A stretch of DNA of 8,547 nucleotides from Tannerella sp. (GTDB lineage Bacteria > Bacteroidota > Bacteroidia > Bacteroidales > Tannerellaceae): assembly GCA_031261145.1 (NCBI GenBank), contig JAISJX010000033.1:1-8547 (forward strand), given 5' to 3'. Position numbers and translations under genes: made by a program. The notes below the pieces were generated by a model that was given only the letters and a program-made list of their open reading frames with translations, was not told the DNA's origin and ran no database searches. Each line of letters starts with the position of its first letter. Within the stretch, counting starts at the first letter, position 1. Shown here piece by piece: positions 1-6,904 of this stretch.

Positions 1-1681
1 TTAATTGCTTCAATTTATCTATTGTGTCAATAATATTTTTAGGATTTGTCCAGACAATCCGGAAGAAATGATACGCAGGCTTTGTTCCCTCAGGTTTGGA
101 AATTGCTGCCGACATCAAACCTGCAATTTCCGTGGCATTACTGAAATTGCAGGCGTTATTAATCAGTTCCATCACAGGCATGCCTTTCCATACATGAGGT
201 TGGGGTAATTTGCCTCCGGTACCATGCAAATCCATAACAATTGTAGCAAATCCGTCCGGCGAAAACTGCGTGAAAGCATCTTTTACGGCATCGGTCGGCT
301 CATCCCAGTCGAGCACCATCGGAGAGAGGGACATGTCTAATTTTTCATAAAACTTTTTGTTGTGCCTGATAAACAACGGGAAATACGATTCATCAATGCG
401 GTTGGGATTCATATAACCGGCAGCGCTGGCGTCGGCGGCGAAAAAGTCGTTGGCTGTTTTTGTACGGTACAGGTGCTGGATAATATCCGGATATGTTTCG
501 TACAGATTCGGATTTATTCCCCACAGCAGGGGAATGTCTCCCCTTGACGCATTATCCCAGTGATTGGGCATAAAATCGTACAATGGAGTGGCCGAATCAT
601 AATCAGCCATCAAAATACACAGATAAGTTTTCCCAGCCTCCGGCTCACGCAACGGCGGACGTCCCTGCGTCAATTCCCTGTCCGGAGCCTGTGAATGGAC
701 GGATTGGTTATAACAACTGCTCGCAACCGTATTCTGGTAACAGTTATAGGGAGAAATCACAAAAACCGTTTCCCATTCGGTAGGTACAGGCTCATGCTTG
801 CTTGGATAACCGGGGATGTTGCTGTATTTGGCAAATGAGAAAAAGCCTGCTACTTCCGTCATTTGCGTGCCATTGGTACGATTCAGTACCGCCTGCAACA
901 TGAGTTTGTAGGTTTGCAAATCGGTTCCCAACGTTTGTGCGCGGTCGTCAAGCGGGGCTTCATCGCCCCAGGGGGAGAGGTCATAGACAAAGGCGCGGTT
1001 GTAAACCGCCCAGTCGCGGGTGGTAACATAGCTTACATCACCTTTATCGCGCGTCATATAAGAATCCTCATACAGGCATAACCAATGGGGATTACACTTC
1101 CCCGATTCGATGTATTCCTTGATAGCCCAACGGTAAGCGTCATTCTTGGCGCTACCGGTTTGCGCCCCGGTAAACATGCCTCTGAAATCTTTTATCACAG
1201 GCACATTCCAACTCTTGAGATACCGGTCAGCCAATTCGGGGCTTAATACTATCCCGTCTTCCAGACCGGCAAGCGTGGTAGCCAGATTGAGTGTGGCCGG
1301 AACAGATGTATCCCAGATAATGACGCCTTTCAGTTTCTCTTTTGCCATGACAAACAAGTCATCCAGCGAGTTTATTTCCACTTGCTGCTTATTTGCCAGC
1401 CAGCCGTCGCCGCTATCTGCAAATTTACTGAGCCAATAGGCTGGCCTCGTATATGTTTTAGATAACACATACAGGCGGGCGCCTTCCCGGTTCAGGATTC
1501 CCTGAATACAGGCTACAGCCACCGACTCATCGTATGTGGCCTGCGTTTCCGAACCCTTTAATGTATATAGGTAAAGGGTGGTTTCCGGATCCTTGGAATC
1601 CGGTAGCTGTTCTTTCGGGCTGGTACTGCACGACTGCCCCAAAACAGCTATTAAACTGATAATTAATAAAATACTTTTCAT
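1..1681 (-). CDS. GxGYxYP-family lipoprotein, second of tandem pair (3' end cut by window edge)
   Basis: The frame is open from the ATG at 1681 to the window edge (560 codons, no stop). By alignment with the upstream paralog about 28 C-terminal residues are missing. Residues 1-17 form a signal peptide ending in GQS-Cys18, a loose lipobox, so this is probably an outer-membrane lipoprotein. It shares motif blocks in the same order with its neighbour: YDLSPWGDE (233-241), PTEWE (300-304), ADYDSA (359-364), WDNASRG (375-381) and AAGYMNP (420-426), the last being the family signature with Ala for the first Gly. In a 32-residue block from residue 231, 18 positions match the paralog. GxGYxYP proteins are common in Bacteroidota PULs beside sugar-processing domains, but to my knowledge their reaction is not established; a role in glycan processing is inference. 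The ATG is preceded by AAAAGAACAAAC (weak SD), and no better start is seen. Confidence 0.85.
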   Translation of the reverse strand, partial: MKSILLIISLIAVLGQSCSTSPKEQLPDSKDPETTLYLYTLKGSETQATYDESVAVACIQGILNREGARLYVLSKTYTRPAYWLSKFADSGDGWLANKQQVEINSLDDLFVMAKEKLKGVIIWDTSVPATLNLATTLAGLEDGIVLSPELADRYLKSWNVPVIKDFRGMFTGAQTGSAKNDAYRWAIKEYIESGKCNPHWLCLYEDSYMTRDKGDVSYVTTRDWAVYNRAFVYDLSPWGDEAPLDDRAQTLGTDLQTYKLMLQAVLNRTNGTQMTEVAGFFSFAKYSNIPGYPSKHEPVPTEWETVFVISPYNCYQNTVASSCYNQSVHSQAPDRELTQGRPPLREPEAGKTYLCILMADYDSATPLYDFMPNHWDNASRGDIPLLWGINPNLYETYPDIIQHLYRTKTANDFFAADASAAGYMNPNRIDESYFPLFIRHNKKFYEKLDMSLSPMVLDWDEPTDAVKDAFTQFSPDGFATIVMDLHGTGGKLPQPHVWKGMPVMELINNACNFSNATEIAGLMSAAISKPEGTKPAYHFFRIVWTNPKNIIDTIDKLKQL

Positions 1682-1717
1682 GTTTGTTCTTTTATAAATA
1701 AAATACTTTTTATGTTT
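1665..1717. repeat. Imperfect tandem direct repeat over the start of the second GxGYxYP gene
   Basis: Two 21-nt copies at 1665-1685 and 1697-1717, 32 nt apart, differ at one position. The 1665-1685 copy contains the real ATG of the gene ending at the left edge. In the other copy the same trinucleotide reads ATA on the minus strand, so it looks like a duplicated start region whose initiation codon was lost or never existed. The sequence is A/T-rich, so the repeat is less informative than its length suggests. Confidence 0.6.
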
Positions 1718-1735
1718 CTCTCTTTTTATAATCCC

Positions 1736-3670
1736 CTACTGATAACTTGGATTTTCCTTCAGGAAAATTCGGTATAACTCGAAAAATGTAGGCGCATCCA
1801 CAAGCTCGATGTTCGGATCGAGTTGTTTCAATTCCTCTACGACCCGCACATACCATTCGGGACTTTTCAGGATGTTGCGGAACCAGTGAAACGATATCTG
1901 CCTTGCCTTGACCTGCTGAACGACTAAAGCGGCGGCAACTTTCGGATCGGTATCGACAATGTCCCAGCCGGAGCGTAAAACAGGCATTTCGCCGCGATAA
2001 AGCATGGTCGTTGGGGTTTTTTGCGGCACGATACCGTTGGGGCTGAATGTGGCATAAGCATTCAATCCTTTTTGATTCAGTCCGGGCGCTTCTCCGTCAA
2101 TAATAAATCCGGTGATGGTCAGCCCCCATTTCTCATAATAAGGCTTGCAATGGTTTGCCCAGGCTGTTGTCCCATCGGGCAAGCCCGATACGGGGCGCGG
2201 TTCCTGCAGCATGCCCGGCAACAAGTAACCGGCGCCATTGTCGGCTGCCACAAAATAATCGTTGGCTGTAGCCGTTTCCCTGCGGTATTCCCACGCCTGC
2301 GGCGCACGTTCCGCCAACACCGGACTGATAGCCCACATCATCGGCACTTTACCCCTCGACGGGTTGTCCCATAAGGTCGGTGTCGTCTGCGAAAGCCAGG
2401 ATGCGGCATCGTAATCGCCTACATAAAAGACAAGCAACTGCTTATTGCCAAGTTGCAGTTTGCCGTTTTTATCCAAATATCCCTTCGCTATCAATTCATC
2501 CTGCGTGATCCATTTTTGCGGATAGGATGTCTTTAACGGAAAATGTTGCCAGAATGATGCGTTTGCCAATGCGCCATAGCCAATGGCATCAGCATCCTTG
2601 AAGGCATTGTAGGCACTGATGATACGTGCATATTCCCATTCGGTGGGTACATCGTCATGCTGTCCGCCGGCATGATGGGTATATTTGAAAGCCCATGGCG
2701 GAAATCCTCCGAGGTAGGTGAAGGTGCTGCCGTTGCCGTTTTGGCGGTAAGCCAACAACAACATCTCTTTCAGTATCTCCAAATCCTGCCCGACGGTCTG
2801 TACCGGTTCGTCAGTCGCTTTTTCGTCTCCCCACGGACTCAGGTCGAAGAAAAATCCTTTTTTACTGACAAAAAAGTCATGATTGCTCAACGTATGATGA
2901 TTGACCGGCGCTGCCGTCGGCTTTTGCAACCAGAACTGGTCAATATAGTATGCGGCATAAGCCGTATTACATTTTTTCTGCTTTAAATACTTTTCCACAA
3001 ACCACCGGTAGGCATCAATTTTTGGTGAACCGCTTGACGGGATGTCTGTATCGGGAACCTTTCCCGAACCGGTAAACAGGGATGAACCGTCCTTGTTGAG
3101 CAGCCATACTTTTACCGGAACCTTAGGATCGCCAAGTATCAGTTTGGAATACAGCGACGAAGGCGACAGGTCATATCTTACGGCAATCAGGTCTTCAACA
3201 CCCGCAATGGATGAAGCAAGGTTACTCGTAGCCGCTACGGCGGGGTCATACACCACGGCGCCCCGTATGTCATCCTTAAACTTCGTAACTAATCCCACTA
3301 TATCGCCGACTGGTTCTTCGCTGATATTGCCGAGCCATTTCCCCGGCAGACGGTATTTGTCCCACCAGTAGCGGTCGATGTTGTGTCCTTCATTTTCGAC
3401 ATAGAACAGATACAAACGGGGTTTATCCCTGTTGACGATACCCTGTAGCGTTGCCACGGCATGAAGATGTTCCCAGACTGTAACTGCGTTTTCCGGCTGA
3501 TTTACGTCCATCCTGTTCAGATATTGCATGTCGAACAGCGTTACGGGGCCTTCGGCAAACTGTGGCTTATTCGCTTTTGCCTGCTTATCCGCATCTTTTT
3601 CGCTACATGCAATCAAACATAATAACAACGCCGCAATACTTGTTATTTTATGAATATTCATTAATCTCAT
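1736..3670 (-). CDS. GxGYxYP-family lipoprotein, first of tandem pair
   Basis: This complete 644-residue reading frame ends in TAG. Residues 1-21 are a signal peptide with a good lipobox (LIA-Cys22), followed by SEKDAD, an acidic stretch like the Bacteroidota surface-export signal, so a surface-exposed lipoprotein is likely. An N-terminal region (about 40-270) precedes FDLSPWGDE (275-283), PTEWE (342-346), GDYDAAS (418-424), WDNPSRG (434-440) and the family signature GAGYLLP (479-485). The C-terminal third (about 500-644) contains IIDGEAPG and ends in a helix-rich segment. The invariant Asp/Glu/Trp positions shared with the downstream paralog are candidates for a sugar-binding or catalytic site; this is inference, as the family's activity is not established to my knowledge. 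It lies 95 nt after the DUF3823 gene and 54 nt before its paralog. The start is uncertain: ATGs at 3670 and 3661 are in frame, but the best SD serves an out-of-frame ATG at 3686. Confidence 0.88.
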   Translation of the reverse strand: MRLMNIHKITSIAALLLCLIACSEKDADKQAKANKPQFAEGPVTLFDMQYLNRMDVNQPENAVTVWEHLHAVATLQGIVNRDKPRLYLFYVENEGHNIDRYWWDKYRLPGKWLGNISEEPVGDIVGLVTKFKDDIRGAVVYDPAVAATSNLASSIAGVEDLIAVRYDLSPSSLYSKLILGDPKVPVKVWLLNKDGSSLFTGSGKVPDTDIPSSGSPKIDAYRWFVEKYLKQKKCNTAYAAYYIDQFWLQKPTAAPVNHHTLSNHDFFVSKKGFFFDLSPWGDEKATDEPVQTVGQDLEILKEMLLLAYRQNGNGSTFTYLGGFPPWAFKYTHHAGGQHDDVPTEWEYARIISAYNAFKDADAIGYGALANASFWQHFPLKTSYPQKWITQDELIAKGYLDKNGKLQLGNKQLLVFYVGDYDAASWLSQTTPTLWDNPSRGKVPMMWAISPVLAERAPQAWEYRRETATANDYFVAADNGAGYLLPGMLQEPRPVSGLPDGTTAWANHCKPYYEKWGLTITGFIIDGEAPGLNQKGLNAYATFSPNGIVPQKTPTTMLYRGEMPVLRSGWDIVDTDPKVAAALVVQQVKARQISFHWFRNILKSPEWYVRVVEELKQLDPNIELVDAPTFFELYRIFLKENPSYQ

Positions 3671-3686
3671 TTTTTGTACTTTTCAT
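3648..3686 (-). other. 12-codon upstream ORF overlapping the GxGYxYP gene start (possible displaced true start)
   Basis: An ATG at 3686-3684 opens a frame reading MKSTKNEINEYS, then TAA at 3650-3648. It overlaps the 644-residue gene's start in another frame. The best SD-like motif of the gap, AAAGGA (3698-3693), is 6 nt before this ATG but 22 nt before the 3670 ATG. The surrounding 24 nt (3677-3700) match the start region of the downstream paralog (1672-1695) at 23 positions. Removing one A from the A6 run just before the 3670 ATG would join the frames and give MKSTKMRL as N-terminus. Options are a natural or sequencing indel, or a short leader ORF coupled to the gene. Confidence 0.5.
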
Positions 3687-3692
3687 GTTTGT

Positions 3693-3698
3693 TCCTTT
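3693..3698 (-). promoter_or_regulatory. Shine-Dalgarno-like AAAGGA
   Basis: AAAGGA on the minus strand is 6 nt upstream of the ATG at 3686, ideal spacing, and 22 nt upstream of the ATG at 3670, too far for direct use. It is the only purine-rich SD-like element near this gene and bears on which start is real. SD elements are often weak or absent in Bacteroidota, so this is supportive rather than decisive. Confidence 0.45.
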
Positions 3699-3707
3699 AT
3701 TTTTTAA

Positions 3708-3735
3708 AGGAAGGGGTCTGAAAAGGCCCCTCCCT
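3708..3735 (-). terminator. GC-rich intergenic hairpin, possible attenuator or processing site
   Basis: The arms 3735-3725 and 3718-3708 pair around a 6-nt loop. On the minus-strand transcript the stem is 11 positions long, with one G-U wobble and one C-A mismatch near the loop and a run of four G-C pairs. Only UUU follows before an A-run, so it is a poor intrinsic terminator for full termination. It sits between the SusC/SusD/DUF3823 genes and the GxGYxYP pair, where a stem-loop could reduce read-through or protect the 3' end of a processed upstream mRNA. Confidence 0.45.
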
Positions 3736-3765
3736 CGAAAATTTTCTTTGCACTTATACTGTTTT

Positions 3766-4965
3766 TTAAAACTCTTCGTACAATTTCAGATTATCTAATT
3801 TAATCACAACCGGTCCGTTGACAACAAGATGATATATCCTGAAGAAATTGATGGCAGACAAGTCTATATTACCTCCAGTCGCTTCGGCGTCGGATAAGTT
3901 GAGTACGACTTTATTCCAACCGTTATGCAACCTGCGTTCACTCGTGAAATTCCAGTGCAACTCTTGTGTATCAGGACCACCTCCACTTGTTATTTCTATC
4001 TGTCCCGGCCACGTCCAGTCGAATACGGAAACATCCGAGATATACAGATCAAACTGAAGTACACCATATTCATACCCAACGTCAGCCTTAATAGACGGAT
4101 CAAAATTTTTAGAAATAATGAAACCGCCGGGTGATGAAAAACTCACCGAATAGTTACCTTCCTGCGGATTGTCGGAATCTAATGTAGCTCCGGCCCAGCC
4201 GTCGGTTGATTCACATTTGTCCAACGACGTTCCTTCCGGTTCAACCACCGGCAGTATCTCGCCGACATTGATTCGTTGAGCCGGAACATAATTATATTTG
4301 GCTCCCGAAAAGCTGCTCAGTGCGCCGATACGGAAATAATATTGATTGCCCTCTTTCAATAAAGCGGTATATTTCCCCACGTTGATGGCCACTTTGAACG
4401 ATTCATTTTCATCTACAATCCGATTGATGACTTGTTCGCTTGCCACCGACCGTATCGGTTCTCCGACAATCGGCTCGCTATGCGCATACAATCCGATTTT
4501 GCTTACGGCGTTGGGTGTCGTCTGCTGAAGTTTGAAGGTGGCTATCACATTGTTCCCTTCCTTGACAATAGATGCATCCTTGATACGGATGTATGGCTGT
4601 ACGCGGAAATCAAGCACGGAATTTTTACCTATCTTGAAATCCTGTTCTTCCACCTGTACGAAATTCCTTATATCCGGTTGGATGGTGTAGGTATTGGCAA
4701 ACAGCATGGTATTGGCATACGTACCGTCGTTTTTTATCCGCAGGTATTGCGGCGACACCGGATCGTAGCCATGCTCGGTGATTTTGATGGTGGTACCGTT
4801 GATAATGTCCTGTTGAACCAATTCTCCGGTTTCCACATCAATAATACTACCTGAAAGTTGAGCGTCAGGAGCATCGTAATTATCCAATTTATTCAGGTCG
4901 CAGGAATAAATTACTCCTGTCATCATTATGATTGCCGACCATACAATTATTTTTTTCATTTTCAT
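3766..4965 (-). CDS. DUF3823-type PUL lipoprotein with extra C-terminal CBM-like domain
   Basis: This complete 399-residue lipoprotein has a signal peptide (1-21) and lipobox IYS-Cys22. After the Cys comes DLNKLDNYDAPDAQLSGSII, the characteristic opening of DUF3823 proteins encoded beside susC/susD. The N-terminal beta-domain spans about 23-122 (DVETGEL, then a KNDGTYANT stretch) and a second domain about 124-236 starts at PYIRIKDASI. Typical DUF3823 proteins stop near there. This one continues with about 160 residues (241-399) opening DKCESTDGWAGA and closing in VVIKLDNLKLYEEF, a pattern common in jelly-roll carbohydrate-binding modules; the assignment rests on pattern only. It probably acts as a surface glycan-binding partner of SusD, in the positional role of SusE/SusF but not in that family. 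It starts 13 nt after susD. The ATG at 4965 is chosen; Met3 is possible. Function is inferred from family and position. Confidence 0.85.
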   Translation of the reverse strand: MKMKKIIVWSAIIMMTGVIYSCDLNKLDNYDAPDAQLSGSIIDVETGELVQQDIINGTTIKITEHGYDPVSPQYLRIKNDGTYANTMLFANTYTIQPDIRNFVQVEEQDFKIGKNSVLDFRVQPYIRIKDASIVKEGNNVIATFKLQQTTPNAVSKIGLYAHSEPIVGEPIRSVASEQVINRIVDENESFKVAINVGKYTALLKEGNQYYFRIGALSSFSGAKYNYVPAQRINVGEILPVVEPEGTSLDKCESTDGWAGATLDSDNPQEGNYSVSFSSPGGFIISKNFDPSIKADVGYEYGVLQFDLYISDVSVFDWTWPGQIEITSGGGPDTQELHWNFTSERRLHNGWNKVVLNLSDAEATGGNIDLSAINFFRIYHLVVNGPVVIKLDNLKLYEEF

Positions 4966-4978
4966 GAGATATTAAAAA

Positions 4979-6880
4979 TTAATATTGAGGATTTTGAATC
5001 AATCCGTTTGACCCGATGCCGGGTATCGAATTATAATAGTATCTACCTTGGAATGTCAATGGAATTTCTCTGATAATATCCTTTCTGACAAAAATATATT
5101 TGGGAGGACTGACACGCAGGTCCAACACAGGTATCAATGCTTTCTGGACAAAATTATTGAAAATCACATGAAAATCACGCCGGCGCAATAAATCCCACCA
5201 GCGTTTGTTCTCAAATGCCAGTTCGACTCTGCGTTCGCGCAATACATTATCAAGGGTCAGCGGAATATCCGTCGTATGCCCCGCCCTTCTCCGGATGGAG
5301 TTGAGAGCGGTTGCAGCAGTCGCACTATTACCCGTTGATCCGCTTTCCACCACGGCTTCCGCATAATTCAGCAGCACTTCCGCATAACGCATATCCATCC
5401 AGTCATTCATGGATTGTCCCAGGTTGGGATGCCCGGTGACGACCGTCGGCGAAAGGAATTTCTTGAAACTGAATCCCGTCCGCGTCATATCAGCCAGATG
5501 CTGTCCGTCAAAGCCGGAATAATCTGTCCATGCATCGGCTCCAAAGGTGTGGTAAGTTACTCCGTCAATCGTTATAGAGGCTTTTTCTCCTTCAATGATT
5601 GCCGTTCCGTCGGGTTGAATGTATCCTGCCTGTATATTAATGGTCTTTCCTTGCCATTCCGTACCGGGCAGTATCGTGGTCGCCCACAGGCGTACATCCT
5701 TGCCTTCGAAAATCTCATACGGCGTGTTGAAGCGGAGATAGTTTTGGTCGCCCCTGTACCCGTTATAATCATTGATGTTACCTTCTGCGGTAGTAACGAT
5801 AGGCGCACTCTGGCCCGGATTGTCATAATTTTCGTACAAATCTGCCAGATTCAATGTAGGATTCATACGGCCGGGATGGTTCGCACCGTTGCGCGTCTGG
5901 TTCGGACTGTACCAGAAATCCCAACTGTGACCGTTTCCTTTCACTGTATAACCTTTGATAAAGATAGCTTCTTCCGGAGCTGCATTCGGGTCTTGAAACA
6001 ATGCCAAATAATTCTGCATGGCTTCATTCGTCGAAGCCGGATTCGGCTTGTAGAGACCATGTCCGCTTTCGTCCATGATTTTCTTGGAAGCGGTGATACA
6101 GAGTTCATAAAAATGATTGGCTTCCGATTCGGGTATTCCCACTAAACCTGCTGAAACGGCTTCGCCCGAAAAAGAATATTTCGACCCGTATTTGGCTATG
6201 GATGCCGCATGAAGCGCCGCTCTTGATTTCAAGGCTAATGCCGCCCATTTGGTAGCCCGTCTTTTGTTTTCACTGTCTCTTGTGGACGGCAGATACTCTA
6301 CTGCCGCATCACATTCGGTCATCACAAATTCCCATGTGTCCCTTTCCGTGTTGCGGGGTACCTTTAACGATTCTATATCGGAAGTATATTCCTGATATTC
6401 CGTAATGATTGGGACTCCGCCATACCGTTTTGCAAGGGCGAAATAGCAGTAGGCGCGAAGAAAATGCGCTTCACTGATAAATTCATTTTTCTTGCTTTCG
6501 CTCAATGCCGTAATACCGGGAATGGTTTTCAGCAAACTGTTGATATCGCGGTTTAACTTATACCCATCTTCCCACCAGGGGAAATTAGTTCCATCCAGTA
6601 AATGATTAAATTCGGAATTAACCGCATTATCGGTTTGAGTATCCTGGGCTATACCGATTATATTGATGTTTCCGGTATTGAACCCCGAACGGCAAAAATT
6701 GAAATCCTCAATAGGCGCCTGAGCATATAAATTCGCCATATATACGCGAACGCCCTCTTCAGTGGCAAATAAAGTTTCGCCATCTATCTTATTCAATGGT
6801 TTTAAATCAAGTACATCACTGCATGAAGTAATTCCCATTATGGACAACGCCAGTATGAATATATAAAAATATCTGTTCAT
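4979..6880 (-). CDS. susD: SusD/RagB-family glycan-binding outer-membrane lipoprotein
   Basis: This complete 633-residue protein ends in TAA. The signal peptide (1-19) ends at ITS-Cys20, followed by SDVLDLKPLN, the usual start of mature SusD-like proteins. The N-terminal helical TPR-like SusD region (about 21-230) contains AHFLRAYCYFALAKRYGGVP (138-157). The C-terminal RagB/SusD region has the signatures RYAEVLLNYAEA (498-509), ALNSIRRRAG (525-534) and RERRVELAFENKRWWDLLR (548-566). SusD proteins form a lid on the SusC transporter at the cell surface and bind the glycan delivered to it. It lies 24 nt after the susC stop and 13 nt before the DUF3823 gene, implying one transcript. At 633 residues it is somewhat longer than many SusDs. 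It shows no internal lesion, although its SusC partner is interrupted. The ligand cannot be told from sequence alone. Confidence 0.95.
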   Translation of the reverse strand: MNRYFYIFILALSIMGITSCSDVLDLKPLNKIDGETLFATEEGVRVYMANLYAQAPIEDFNFCRSGFNTGNINIIGIAQDTQTDNAVNSEFNHLLDGTNFPWWEDGYKLNRDINSLLKTIPGITALSESKKNEFISEAHFLRAYCYFALAKRYGGVPIITEYQEYTSDIESLKVPRNTERDTWEFVMTECDAAVEYLPSTRDSENKRRATKWAALALKSRAALHAASIAKYGSKYSFSGEAVSAGLVGIPESEANHFYELCITASKKIMDESGHGLYKPNPASTNEAMQNYLALFQDPNAAPEEAIFIKGYTVKGNGHSWDFWYSPNQTRNGANHPGRMNPTLNLADLYENYDNPGQSAPIVTTAEGNINDYNGYRGDQNYLRFNTPYEIFEGKDVRLWATTILPGTEWQGKTINIQAGYIQPDGTAIIEGEKASITIDGVTYHTFGADAWTDYSGFDGQHLADMTRTGFSFKKFLSPTVVTGHPNLGQSMNDWMDMRYAEVLLNYAEAVVESGSTGNSATAATALNSIRRRAGHTTDIPLTLDNVLRERRVELAFENKRWWDLLRRRDFHVIFNNFVQKALIPVLDLRVSPPKYIFVRKDIIREIPLTFQGRYYYNSIPGIGSNGLIQNPQY

Positions 6881-6904
6881 AATCTATTTATATTAATTAT
6901 GTTA

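Noticed and set aside
2133..2336. Short minus-strand and plus-strand frames inside the first GxGYxYP gene
   Set aside because: They overlap a long, motif-rich coding frame in other frames and show no independent start signal or recognisable domain.
3671..3765. Internal promoter with Bacteroides-type -7 TAnnTTTG in the 95-nt gap
   Set aside because: Only a poor partial match (TATAAGTG) is present and no convincing -33 element, so no promoter is claimed.
3766..4965. Calling the third gene SusE or SusF
   Set aside because: Position fits, but the N-terminus after the lipobox matches DUF3823 and not SusE/SusF domains.
5414..6145. 243-residue plus-strand open frame
   Set aside because: It lies fully antisense to susD, whose frame carries unmistakable SusD motifs; the plus-strand translation has no recognisable domain or signal and is a shadow.
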